A stretch of 64,000 bases of DNA from an uncultured Clostridia bacterium (GTDB taxonomy: Bacteria > Bacillota > Clostridia > Lachnospirales > Anaerotignaceae), in NCBI GenBank assembly GCA_944383885.1, contig CALWRF010000026.1, forward strand, positions 43,723-107,722. Direction: 5' to 3'. The translations under genes and the position numbers were made by a program. Positions 33,321 through 42,337 of the stretch are shown here, in pieces. The notes under the pieces were generated by a model. It did no database searches. It had not been told where the DNA came from and was given only the letters and a program-made list of their open reading frames with translations. The stretch's first letter is position 1. Every line of letters starts with the position of its first letter.

Positions 33321-36017
33321 TTAATATTTATCAAGCCATGGTCCAGCCTTTTTACCGTTTAAGTTCATATCACATAAAAGAACGTATTCTTTTGCCGCCC
33401 CGTCATATATATCGTTTTTAAGCACATTAATAAATCTCTTTCTGGCATAGGCGAATGATTTTTCCACAAAAAGCCTTATGCCCTCCTCGAATTCCGTTTT
33501 ATTCTTTAACTTAGCCCTGTTTCTCTCCAGATTTCCGCCGTTTAGTATTTCGTAAATTATTTCCATACTATTGGTAGTAGTCATATATAAATATCCTATT
33601 TTTCGTATGTCATAGCGTTCAAAAAAATTATCTATCTCCTCCGCAGCTTTTCCAGTTATAAGTATATGAGCGTTAAACTTAGCCGCCATTTGCTGTAAAA
33701 ACCAAGAAAGACTTCCATGCTCAGAAATCATAGCCGTAGTCATTCTTTTAGGAAGACCTATAACTCCAAATCTGAGTTCTTCCTTAGCTATTCCTGCGCA
33801 AAATTTTTCACCGCTGTCCTTAACACTTTCTATCACATCTATAGCACATTCCGCCACTTTATTCTGTGTTCCGTTTATAAAAATAGTTTCTTCTCCGCCC
33901 TCGAATATTCTGCGTATAATTCCTCCATAAGAATGAATAATCGGAATCTCTTTTGGAAGATATTTATTGCTGTATAAGAACACCTCGTCATATTTTTTAA
34001 TAACTGCGTCTTTATATCCAGATGAATTAAATGCCATAACAGTAGCGGTAAATATTCCGCTGTCTCCTGCCGCCGCCTCTTTTATTCCGTTCCTCTTTAA
34101 AATATAAAAGAACTTTGAAGGTACAAAAGCCTCATATTTCTTTTGGAACTCTTCTACTTCACAAACACGGTTTTCTATTAAATCTGCCATTTTATCAAAT
34201 TCCCTGCCTATAACAGCTATTTCATGGTTACCGCTGATATTGGCTCTTGCGCTAAGATTTCCCCTTGCAACGTCCGCCATAGCCTGCCTTAGTCCTTTAA
34301 GCGGTCTTGTATTTATCCATAAAACAACCTGTATAAGTAAAAAAAGCATTGCTGCCGCAGCTAAAATAAGATTTTTTATCATTCTTGTGCTGTTCAGTAT
34401 ATCAAGCTCAAGTACTGATGTACTCTCATTTATCTCAAGTACACCAATTACATTGCCATTTACATTTTTAACAGGTGAAAAAACAGAAATATAACGCCCG
34501 CTTATATCGTTATATTCCACAGATACTGCTTTATCCATTTCAGCAGATTCCTTCATGCACTTATATACATTCGATGTTATTTGATATGACATTGGAATCT
34601 TTAATTGATACCAGTTAACAGCACTGTAAATATCATTATTTTTGTAAAAATACAGTCTTGACAAAATCGTATTATTTATATAATCGCTCTTTCCTTCATC
34701 CGCATTTCTAACTTCTGCGCTATCATTAAGTAAAAGCTGTAGATTTTCCAATTCTTCATAACTAAGCTGGTCTTTTTTACTATAAGCTTCAAGCATTTCT
34801 GTATCAATATTGTTTTTGATTATTTCGTTTACAACATAAAGCTGCTGTATCTTCTCCTCTTTTTCATTTGTCCAGCGGCTGTCAATAAAATAAAACATTA
34901 CCGCAATACCTGCCGCTATAATTGGCAGTATAAGCATTGTTGCAATTCCAAAAACAGGAGCTCCGCCTTTTCTTTTCCACATTCTGTAAAAAACATAAGT
35001 ATATATAATTAAAACTGATGATACGCCTAAAAACATAAGCAATGTTAAGGCAATAATCTTTCCTCTTGTCCATGAAATCTGGTCTAAAATATACTCTTTT
35101 TCACCACATAAGGCAGGGACGTTGCGTCCATCATCTAAAGAAAGTACTCCAACATACACTCCATTATTTTCATACATATTATACATGTCCGAAACTTTAA
35201 AGCTTTTTGCGTAAGCAATTTTATGTTCAAAGCACAGTTCCGCTTTTTCATAATTTGTATCCTTAGTTATTTTATAGTTGTACCCAGTGTCAAGGTTAAG
35301 AAAATGTATGCCGTCCTTATTAAACTCATGTTTGACATTTTCTGTCCCTATCTGAGACCCGTCGTTTAAAAATACAGTACGTATAGACCCGTCATCTTCC
35401 ACCATTCCTATATCGCCGTTAATTGTCATTGTCCAAACTTTTCCGTTATCGTCAATAATAATCATATAGGCTAATTCATGTAGTTTTATGCTGTTTATTT
35501 CTTCCGCAATTCCCTCTTCAATAAGCTTATACTGCCTTAACGTCCGGTTTTCATAATTTATTGTAACTAACTCCATTTCTCCATTAATGTTGGAATCAAA
35601 AAAGAAATAATCATCTTCAGCTAAATCGTTTACGTTCCAAACGGTAACAAGACGTCCTGAATCAAAGTCACAGTATTCTATTGTATCAACAGCTTCTGTT
35701 TCCGGAGATTTTTTCTCTCTAAGATGAACATACATGTCTCCATTATCGCACCAGTTTAAATCATCAAGAATTACCTCGCTTCCGTTACGCTCTATAGGAT
35801 ATGTAAAAAACTCCTGTCTGCCGCTGTTTGTGTCAACACAGAATATATAGTATTTATCAGAATCCATATCAATCCCGTAAATGTACCCATCATTATAGTC
35901 TGCTAAATTTACAGACTTAATTTTGTGTACAGACTGACGCGAAATAAAAAGATATGAAAATACCATAACACCGGTTAATATACATATAAAAAATATTACA
36001 GTAATTTTCTTACCCAT
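33321..36017 (-). CDS. Four-TM sensor with degenerate nucleotide-cyclase domain (first of pair)
   Basis: An 898-residue paralogue of the next gene with the same layout: TM1 5-25, propeller-like extracytoplasmic region 30-315 (GSIRTVFLNDGSQIG), TM2 319-343, TM3 356-378, extracytoplasmic sensor 379-545, TM4 546-568, HAMP 569-622, cyclase-like domain about 640-800, and a helical repeat tail. The metal Asp position reads VMAFNSSGY (Asn) and the second metal site is also absent, so this domain is almost certainly not a cyclase. It may sense envelope or surface signals and relay them to the CIS. Sited between the PAAR-like and AAA+ genes. Confidence 0.77.
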   Translation of the reverse strand: MGKKITVIFFICILTGVMVFSYLFISRQSVHKIKSVNLADYNDGYIYGIDMDSDKYYIFCVDTNSGRQEFFTYPIERNGSEVILDDLNWCDNGDMYVHLREKKSPETEAVDTIEYCDFDSGRLVTVWNVNDLAEDDYFFFDSNINGEMELVTINYENRTLRQYKLIEEGIAEEINSIKLHELAYMIIIDDNGKVWTMTINGDIGMVEDDGSIRTVFLNDGSQIGTENVKHEFNKDGIHFLNLDTGYNYKITKDTNYEKAELCFEHKIAYAKSFKVSDMYNMYENNGVYVGVLSLDDGRNVPALCGEKEYILDQISWTRGKIIALTLLMFLGVSSVLIIYTYVFYRMWKRKGGAPVFGIATMLILPIIAAGIAVMFYFIDSRWTNEKEEKIQQLYVVNEIIKNNIDTEMLEAYSKKDQLSYEELENLQLLLNDSAEVRNADEGKSDYINNTILSRLYFYKNNDIYSAVNWYQLKIPMSYQITSNVYKCMKESAEMDKAVSVEYNDISGRYISVFSPVKNVNGNVIGVLEINESTSVLELDILNSTRMIKNLILAAAAMLFLLIQVVLWINTRPLKGLRQAMADVARGNLSARANISGNHEIAVIGREFDKMADLIENRVCEVEEFQKKYEAFVPSKFFYILKRNGIKEAAAGDSGIFTATVMAFNSSGYKDAVIKKYDEVFLYSNKYLPKEIPIIHSYGGIIRRIFEGGEETIFINGTQNKVAECAIDVIESVKDSGEKFCAGIAKEELRFGVIGLPKRMTTAMISEHGSLSWFLQQMAAKFNAHILITGKAAEEIDNFFERYDIRKIGYLYMTTTNSMEIIYEILNGGNLERNRAKLKNKTEFEEGIRLFVEKSFAYARKRFINVLKNDIYDGAAKEYVLLCDMNLNGKKAGPWLDKY

Positions 36018-36093
36018 AATACCCTCCGCAGCGTAAAACTTTACTTATTACTTGCCCGAAAAATAATTACCAAATTTTAATATCCTGCATTGC

Positions 36094-36480
36094 TTACTTT
36101 ACCTGAATATTTGTTGTTCCCGGGCTTTTAATCTCTATTATTCCGCCATAAGCGCATGTAAGCTTGCAGCTTTGGTTAAGCGCCGGTTTTCCGCCAATCA
36201 AAACCGTTTGAGACCCTGGCGCCCATGTTCCGGCAATAACTGGTATGCACGGCATAGGCGTTAAAACGCCGAAAGCCGCAGCCGTAGCCGACGCAACAGT
36301 TGGATTTGAAATGCTCGAGCACATTCCAAAAGGCATAATGTTTACCATTGGAACACAATCTGTTATTGCTGCCAGCGGCATAGATGACAACACCCTTGAA
36401 AGCGGAAGAACATTAAGTACCGAAGGCGTCATTCCAAAACTGCACTGCAATACCGCTCCTCCAAGCACGCCATATCCCAT
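36094..36480 (-). CDS. PAAR-like spike-tip protein (DUF4280 type)
   Basis: A 128-residue protein resembling DUF4280, a PAAR-like domain that caps CIS spikes: VLGGAVLQCSFGMTPSVLNVLP, repeated N-x-MPFGMC and TPMPCIPV motifs, and NQSCKLTCAYGGIIEI at the end. Cysteines at about 13, 42, 53, 78, 104 and 108 could bind a metal. It is expected to sit on the tip of the spike encoded at 48925-49689. Confidence 0.8.
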   Translation of the reverse strand: MGYGVLGGAVLQCSFGMTPSVLNVLPLSRVLSSMPLAAITDCVPMVNIMPFGMCSSISNPTVASATAAAFGVLTPMPCIPVIAGTWAPGSQTVLIGGKPALNQSCKLTCAYGGIIEIKSPGTTNIQVK

Positions 36481-36503
36481 AAAATATCATCTCCCCGAAA
36501 ACA

Positions 36504-37205
36504 TTAAACTGTTATTTCATCAATTTTTTCTCCTTTAGAATTGAAAATAATATATTTTGCTTTATCCTCACGTTTCGCAACAGCAATACTGCATTTGCCT
36601 GAATTGTCAGATGTGGCAGTTGCCAGCCTGTATATACCGGTTTTAATTTTTTTATGCTCATTTTTTAATGGACGCAAAAGTGCGCAGCGCTCATTTTCAA
36701 CACAATCAATTTTAACTATCTCGGCGCTGTTCAAATCGTCTTTTGTGTAAATCAGCATGTCCGCCCCATTTAAAAACATTTTTCTTTCCTGATATATTTT
36801 TAATGACAAATCATTTCCTTTTGAGTCCTCTAAAAGTCTTAAAACCGGCTCTGTTTTATGTTCAAAAGCATATAATTTCTCGTCTGGTCCAGCCAAGGTT
36901 TCAATCCATAAAATATTTTCGGCTATATTGTATCCCCTTTTAGGTTCTGCCCATAAATTCAGTGGAATATTTGGCTCAGCGTCAGAAATATCAACACTTA
37001 TATCCTTAAAAAAAGCACTTTCTATATGTATAATGCCTGACCTTTCATTTCCTACCACCACAAAATAGCCGTCTTCTTTAGGCAAAATTTTTAAGCTGCT
37101 GTCACAACAAAACCGCATATAGCTTTTCTTAACAGGCATATATGAAAAACCGTCAAAAATTCTGACAACGGCTTGAACACGTATTGAAAACCTATCTATC
37201 GCCAT
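36504..37205 (-). CDS. CIS-cluster protein of unknown function, 233 residues
   Basis: Not recognised. It is beta-rich, with a first domain resembling a carboxypeptidase-like or Ig-like fold (IRVQAVVRIFDGFSYMPVKKSYMRF) and a C-terminal strand-rich part (CSIAVAKREDKAKYIIFNSKGEKI). No membrane segment. Start at ATG 37203-37205, which follows GAGGAG and overlaps the end of the DUF4255 gene by 14 bases. Its place between cap and tip genes suggests a structural or adaptor role; this is inference. Confidence 0.55.
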   Translation of the reverse strand: MAIDRFSIRVQAVVRIFDGFSYMPVKKSYMRFCCDSSLKILPKEDGYFVVVGNERSGIIHIESAFFKDISVDISDAEPNIPLNLWAEPKRGYNIAENILWIETLAGPDEKLYAFEHKTEPVLRLLEDSKGNDLSLKIYQERKMFLNGADMLIYTKDDLNSAEIVKIDCVENERCALLRPLKNEHKKIKTGIYRLATATSDNSGKCSIAVAKREDKAKYIIFNSKGEKIDEITV

Positions 37206-37785
37206 ACTGCTTCTCCTCTGCCCCGTCTTTAAGCTCAACAGTGAACTCTGTTACCCTGCTTATTCTTCTTCCCTTTGTGGACTCAAGTTCTACAGGAGTT
37301 ACCCTGTAACAAAGAGATGTTTTATAAGGCTTTGTTGTGTCGTTCCACAGCTTCATTTTTTCCTCTGTGCTTAAATCCAAAAGTTCTATTCTTATATCAG
37401 CTCCCATAACTTCATTTCCAAAGTCTTCACCGCTTATTATTGAGTTATCAGATAAAATCTGCATTACTCTTCCTAAAATACGCTGTTCCTGAATGGCTCT
37501 GAATTTAATGTCACTTACCGAATAGGCTGTAATCATGTAATAAAGGCTTAATATAACAGGCGGAAATTTTTGCTCACCATAACTTATATTCACCATTCCA
37601 CTGCGTTTAAAGTCGTTGTTTTCCTCTATGTTATATAAATAAATGCCAACGGAAAAGTCTCCTTTTTCATCTGGTCCGCAAAGCCCTATTCCATTTTTGT
37701 CGGCTATCAAATCCGGAACCATTCCTTCCGACAGCAAATCAGCAATCTTCTGGCTTACATCAGCAATTACAGTGTATTTTCCCAT
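37192..37785 (-). CDS. DUF4255 tail-terminator/cap protein (Pvc16-like)
   Basis: A 197-residue DUF4255 protein, the family of Pvc16/Afp16 that caps the far end of the sheath-tube. Typical features: YTVIADVSQKIADLL, the short strand FSVGIYLYNIEENNDFKRS, FPPVILSLYYMITAYS and the C-terminal VTPVELESTKGRRISRVTEFTVE. The charged C-terminus is slightly longer than the core family. Confidence 0.85.
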   Translation of the reverse strand: MGKYTVIADVSQKIADLLSEGMVPDLIADKNGIGLCGPDEKGDFSVGIYLYNIEENNDFKRSGMVNISYGEQKFPPVILSLYYMITAYSVSDIKFRAIQEQRILGRVMQILSDNSIISGEDFGNEVMGADIRIELLDLSTEEKMKLWNDTTKPYKTSLCYRVTPVELESTKGRRISRVTEFTVELKDGAEEKQYGDR

Positions 37786-37844
37786 AGGCTGTCCCCTCTT
37801 TAAAAATAAAAACTAAGTATGTTAAAAAAGACTTAATCCCTTTA

Positions 37845-39659
37845 TTATTCTGCATCTGTAGACTCTTTTGCCTCTGCCATTTCGGTCTGACTATTTTCGG
37901 GATTTATATTTTCAGTATCTGCGTCTTCCGCTTTTGAAGAATTCAAGCTGCTTTCTCCTGTATTTTCAGTTTCATTATCATTCAGTTCTCCGCCGTCAAT
38001 ACCGCTGTCAGTCTGAATGTTATCAGAATTTTCCTCAGACCCGTTTCCAGAGGATATTGTTTCGGCTTCACCCATTCCATTACCATCCTGCTCCAAAGGC
38101 TGTCCAGCGCTTTCCAACTCATCTTTTGGCGTTACAAGGGAGCCGCTCCTAAATTCGCCTTCCTCAATCACAACACCTGTGCCTGAATCATATAAAATTC
38201 CTGAACCGTTGTATTGACCAAGTAAAAACTCACCGTTATATTTTACAGAACCGTTTGTATCGTACAATATTCCGCTGCCGTCATAAAGTCCGCCACGGAA
38301 GCCGCCTTCGTAAACTTTAAAGTTAGTAGCAGCGTCATACAATGTTCCCGTTCCTTCAAACGCCCCAGCGGCAAATTCTCCGCTGTATATCAAAGAACCA
38401 TTTTCAGTGTCATAAAGCTTTCCAGAACCGTCATACAGCCCGTTTTTCCATTGACCATCGTAAAGCAGCGAGCCGTTTTCATAACTTTTGCCTTCTCCGC
38501 TTTGAAAACCGTCTTCAAAGCCACCTTCATAAATAAGAGTTCCCTCTTCGTCATACAGCTTGCCTTCTCCTGCAAACTTTCCGTTTTCATATCCTCCTTC
38601 ATAACGCACCGTTCCGCTGTCATATCTTAATACAGCATTTCCACCAGTAAGTCCGTTATTACTATATTGTCCGGAATAGTTCATAATGCCGTTTTCATCG
38701 TAACCAGCTATAATATCAGGCATTACATTCTCAAACTGTCCCTGATAAACTATATTTCCATTTTCATAAAGAGTTCCAGCACCGCTGTAAAGCCCATTTG
38801 CGAAACTTCCCTCATATTGCTTTGTTCCATTTTTATAAAGCGTACCGCTGCCAGAAAAAACTCCATTGGAAAAACCGCCATTATAAATAAGCGTTCCTTT
38901 TACGCTGTAAAGGCTTCCATTTCCGTCATAAACCCCATTAACAAACTGACCCTCATACTTTTTTTCACCGTTGGCGTAATAAAGAGTTCCTTTTCCATTA
39001 TATAAGCCTGATGTAAATTCTCCTTCATACATTCTCTCGCCGTTTTTATAAAACAAAGTTCCATTTCCGTCGTAAGAATTCATAGCGAAATTTCCCATAT
39101 ATTGGACAGTTCCTCCTGAGTAATACAATTCTCCATATCCGTCAAAAGCCTCCATTTGGAAGTTTCCGCTATAAACTATACCGCCTGATTCATCATAAAC
39201 AACGCCTGAGCCAATAATGCGTCCATTTTCAAGTGTACCCTCAAAACGCGTAACCCCGCTTTGCCTGTCCGTAAGGTTAACTTTTCCGCTGTATTCAGGT
39301 ATCTCATCAGAATCTATAGGCATAGTTTTAACTAAAAACTTCTGTTCAATAATGGGAAAAGCGTAATTTAAAAAAAGGGCTGGAAGCACAATTACAACAA
39401 GAAGCAGCAAAAAAAGCAGTTTTTTAGCCACATAATGCTCGCCTATAAGAACATAGGCTTCGATATTTTGAGGAGCGTTTTTTATTGACTTCATCTCCTG
39501 CATAACATCGTTAGTGGCTCTTCTCGCTATTGAGCCTGGCTGAGAAAGCGTTTTCGCTTTGCGGAACATATTTGACACAGGCATAAAAATCGTTCTGCCC
39601 ATGCGCTTTATATATGTGTCCATGCTGTCTTTAAAATTTGAAGAACTCGAAAATTTCAT
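37845..39659 (-). CDS. Single-pass membrane protein with a long MORN-repeat domain
   Basis: A 604-residue protein: a basic cytoplasmic N-terminus (1-79), one membrane helix (about 80-103), then about 16 MORN-type repeats (about 135-505, pattern G-x-G-x-L-Y-x-x-x-G-x-x-x-Y-x-G-x-F). It ends in a disordered acidic tail rich in Glu, Ser and Asn (515-604). The positive-inside rule puts the MORN domain outside the membrane, which is unusual. It starts three bases after the pseudokinase-like gene, so the two are probably made together. It may form a membrane platform for the CIS; this is inference. Confidence 0.8.
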   Translation of the reverse strand: MKFSSSSNFKDSMDTYIKRMGRTIFMPVSNMFRKAKTLSQPGSIARRATNDVMQEMKSIKNAPQNIEAYVLIGEHYVAKKLLFLLLLVVIVLPALFLNYAFPIIEQKFLVKTMPIDSDEIPEYSGKVNLTDRQSGVTRFEGTLENGRIIGSGVVYDESGGIVYSGNFQMEAFDGYGELYYSGGTVQYMGNFAMNSYDGNGTLFYKNGERMYEGEFTSGLYNGKGTLYYANGEKKYEGQFVNGVYDGNGSLYSVKGTLIYNGGFSNGVFSGSGTLYKNGTKQYEGSFANGLYSGAGTLYENGNIVYQGQFENVMPDIIAGYDENGIMNYSGQYSNNGLTGGNAVLRYDSGTVRYEGGYENGKFAGEGKLYDEEGTLIYEGGFEDGFQSGEGKSYENGSLLYDGQWKNGLYDGSGKLYDTENGSLIYSGEFAAGAFEGTGTLYDAATNFKVYEGGFRGGLYDGSGILYDTNGSVKYNGEFLLGQYNGSGILYDSGTGVVIEEGEFRSGSLVTPKDELESAGQPLEQDGNGMGEAETISSGNGSEENSDNIQTDSGIDGGELNDNETENTGESSLNSSKAEDADTENINPENSQTEMAEAKESTDAE

Positions 39660-39662
39660 GCC

Positions 39663-40577
39663 TTACTCAACTCCGCTTCCTGTAACATAATTTTCTTCAG
39701 TATCCTTATTTTTATCAGAGCTTTCAACATTAACAGTTCCTATTGTTTTAAAATTCTCATTTACACCCGGCTGGGCAAAAAGTCCTGCAACCGACATAAC
39801 AAGATATCCCACCGCCAGCAAAAGAAGGGCTGGTTTTATAAGCTTTTTTAAAAATGAACCTGCTTTTTTAATAAAGTCCCAAAGCTTAAACTTAAAGCTT
39901 TCCGGCGTCAAATCCTCATAGCGTTTCCCAAAATAAATCTGGTATATGTTCCAGTATTTTTCATAAAAATCCAAATATGAATTTAAAGCTCCGTGCCTGA
40001 GGTCATAAATAAACGCAAACAGCTCCGGCATAGAACGCAGACGAATTTCTTCTGAAAAAACATACTCAATTACATCAGCCATAGACTTTGCGCCGTCCTG
40101 AAATCCGACAGAATCAAATTCAGATATATCAAGGCAGTTATATGTAAAATAAATCTCATAAGAACTGGTAACCTTTATAAAATCAATATCCATAGCTGAA
40201 TTGAAAAAGTAATAAGGCATATTTAAAATCAATATTCGCTCCAGCAGATTTCTTACAATTTCAAGACGTTCGCTTATGCCGCATTTTTCAGATGATATTT
40301 TTTGCCTTAAACTGCTTTTTTCATAATAATTAAGCAGTATATATAGACAGCCGTCTCCTGTGAAAAAATCCACTAAGTCCGTAAAACTCTCATTTTTAAG
40401 CTGTTCCATCAGAAACCTTATTTCATCGCCGTTTACAGATGAAATTTCTTGGCATACAACACAATATCTGCGTTTTTTAGGCTCAGATGTGTCATAGCAA
40501 ATATACTGGCGCACATTTTCTCCGCTCATATATTCCTGCGTTACCATATATTTTTTTGCAAGATTTCTGATAATCAT
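39663..40577 (-). CDS. Membrane-anchored pseudokinase-like protein (EssB/YukC-like layout)
   Basis: A 304-residue protein. Residues 1-225 resemble a degenerate protein-kinase fold: strand-rich N-lobe (YICYDTSEPKKRRYCVVCQEI), hinge-like GCLYILLNYYEKSSLRQKI and a helical C-lobe, with no HRD, DFG or catalytic Lys motif. One membrane helix (about 246-267) and a short outer tail follow. The same layout is known for EssB/YukC of type VII secretion, but sequence similarity is too weak for me to assert homology. Confidence 0.55.
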   Translation of the reverse strand: MIIRNLAKKYMVTQEYMSGENVRQYICYDTSEPKKRRYCVVCQEISSVNGDEIRFLMEQLKNESFTDLVDFFTGDGCLYILLNYYEKSSLRQKISSEKCGISERLEIVRNLLERILILNMPYYFFNSAMDIDFIKVTSSYEIYFTYNCLDISEFDSVGFQDGAKSMADVIEYVFSEEIRLRSMPELFAFIYDLRHGALNSYLDFYEKYWNIYQIYFGKRYEDLTPESFKFKLWDFIKKAGSFLKKLIKPALLLLAVGYLVMSVAGLFAQPGVNENFKTIGTVNVESSDKNKDTEENYVTGSGVE

Positions 40578-40583
40578 ACGGTT

Positions 40584-42317
40584 TTACTCCCTTACAACAA
40601 TAAAAATTGATGCCTTAAGCTCTGGAGCCTCCTGACACTGTGCAATTACCTCATAAACTCCAGGTACACCCGGAGCCGTATATATTCCATCTGAAGACAC
40701 GCTTCCGCTCTCAGAGCCATTCACACGCCATATTATTGTAGTGTAAGGCATATTTTCGCATACAGCTTCTAAATAATAAGTTTCTCTGACTTTCAGCTCC
40801 AATTTATTCGGAATTATATACATATATCCGCTCTCATCGTCTTCTTCATCATTTTTAATATCTAGCTCCGCTCTCCAATGCACATTAACAAATTGTTTGC
40901 TTGTTGGTTCAGTAAGCCTTACTCCAATTACAAAAGAACCTTTTGACGTGTCTAACCTTGCTGCAAGCTCAGCTTTTACTTCCATGTCCTGAAATATTTC
41001 TCCGGAGCCGAAATAAATAACGTCATCTTGCTCTATTGAAAGCTCTAATTTAACAGGACCTATGCCAAGACCATGAAAAATCTCCTGAGAAAAAAATCTC
41101 TGCTCACGTTTCCCGCCTATACCCAAAGAAATCTGAACTGTACCCTGCGATATTCTTTCTTTTTCAAATGCAGTTTTTGTATGCTGCTTTTCTTCTTTTT
41201 CATAATTCAGTTCTTTGTTTTCAAAATTAGATTTTAAGGCTTTTATCTCTTTATTTATGCCGTAAGTTATCCCCATTAAAAGAAAAGTGCTGTAAATGCG
41301 CTGGTTAAACGGAAGCTGCGTTACTTTCTCAATTATATAAGAATTATCTGTTTTGATAAAAGATATTTTGGCAAGATATATGCCCTGAGGATAGTTGTTC
41401 CTAACCGTTTTTTCCATTACGGTGTCAAAATACCTTTCAATCATTGTTTTGATATTGTCTTGATTAGTTAATGGAACCTCTACGCTTTCTTTATCTTGTG
41501 TGTGAAGTATGTCTTTTCCCTCTTTTATTTTCACTTTTTCCGGAATAATGTGCACGTATACGCTTCCATGGTCAAAATCCATAGCCTTTAAAATAAATGT
41601 CTTGCTCTGCTTTTCGCCTCTTTCAAGAATAATATTGTCCCACTTAACACGCAGAAATGGTTCATTTTTATATAATGCTCTTTCAATATTTTCTTCTATA
41701 TCAACTGAAATTTGGACGGCGTTGCTTATATTCTCAAGCTCTATTGTTGTTTCCACATCGCTTCCTGCAACAGCGCTTTGCGGAAATGTCTGTGTAATGC
41801 GTATCTGATAATCCTCGTATATAATTTTCTTTTTTTCAAAAAGCCCGTCCAGTGTCATGTCGCTGTTGTCCGGTTCTTTGTCGGTTAAATAAAGCCTGTA
41901 ATTTTCCCTTGTTTTATCAAAAGTATCCTCCTGCTTAACATCTCCAGCTGTTGCATTATGAGCCAAAAGCTCCCCGTGCTCATCATAAGAAACACACAAA
42001 TAAGCATAATCTCCGCGGTCTTTTTCCATAACAGCGTCAAATCCCTCAATAGTTGAAAGTCTGTAAACAGAAGGAAAATCGACTACTATTTCCCTGCCTG
42101 AAAAATCAAAAGCCACTCCGTCCTCAACTGAAATGCTTTTTTCATCAACCATAACAACACGAAGTCCGGCTGCTATCCCAACACCATGCAAAAATCTGTT
42201 ATGCAGACGCCTTTTATCATTAAAATACTTCTGTTCCTGTATAAAATCCTGCTCTGTAAGCAGTTTGCCGTAATAATAGCGGTTTCTTTCAAATGGAAAA
42301 TATTTAAGATTATTCAT
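40584..42317 (-). CDS. CIS baseplate-associated protein with C-terminal Ig-like domain
   Basis: A 577-residue protein. The N-terminal motif FERNRYYYGKLLTEQDF followed by QKYFNDKRRLHNRFLHGVG is, to my knowledge, recurrent in CIS loci. The middle is beta-rich (161-290, ETTIELENISNAVQISVDIE), a helical/charged spacer follows (about 350-395), and residues ~500-577 form a Big-2/Ig-like domain (TTIIWRVNGSESGSVSSDGIYTAPG). It may be a surface or baseplate-periphery protein. Start at ATG 42315-42317 after GGAGGAC; an ATG at 42341 overlaps the previous stop. Confidence 0.65.
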   Translation of the reverse strand: MNNLKYFPFERNRYYYGKLLTEQDFIQEQKYFNDKRRLHNRFLHGVGIAAGLRVVMVDEKSISVEDGVAFDFSGREIVVDFPSVYRLSTIEGFDAVMEKDRGDYAYLCVSYDEHGELLAHNATAGDVKQEDTFDKTRENYRLYLTDKEPDNSDMTLDGLFEKKKIIYEDYQIRITQTFPQSAVAGSDVETTIELENISNAVQISVDIEENIERALYKNEPFLRVKWDNIILERGEKQSKTFILKAMDFDHGSVYVHIIPEKVKIKEGKDILHTQDKESVEVPLTNQDNIKTMIERYFDTVMEKTVRNNYPQGIYLAKISFIKTDNSYIIEKVTQLPFNQRIYSTFLLMGITYGINKEIKALKSNFENKELNYEKEEKQHTKTAFEKERISQGTVQISLGIGGKREQRFFSQEIFHGLGIGPVKLELSIEQDDVIYFGSGEIFQDMEVKAELAARLDTSKGSFVIGVRLTEPTSKQFVNVHWRAELDIKNDEEDDESGYMYIIPNKLELKVRETYYLEAVCENMPYTTIIWRVNGSESGSVSSDGIYTAPGVPGVYEVIAQCQEAPELKASIFIVVRE

Positions 42318-42337
42318 AATGCGGCAGTCCTCCAATT

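Noticed and set aside
37868..39005. Several plus-strand frames inside the MORN gene
   Set aside because: They are antisense shadows caused by the regular codon pattern of the repeats and have no start signals.
37845..39659. MORN-coding repeats as a CRISPR or satellite array
   Set aside because: The periodicity follows protein repeats of about 20-23 codons with divergent DNA; no identical direct repeats or spacers.
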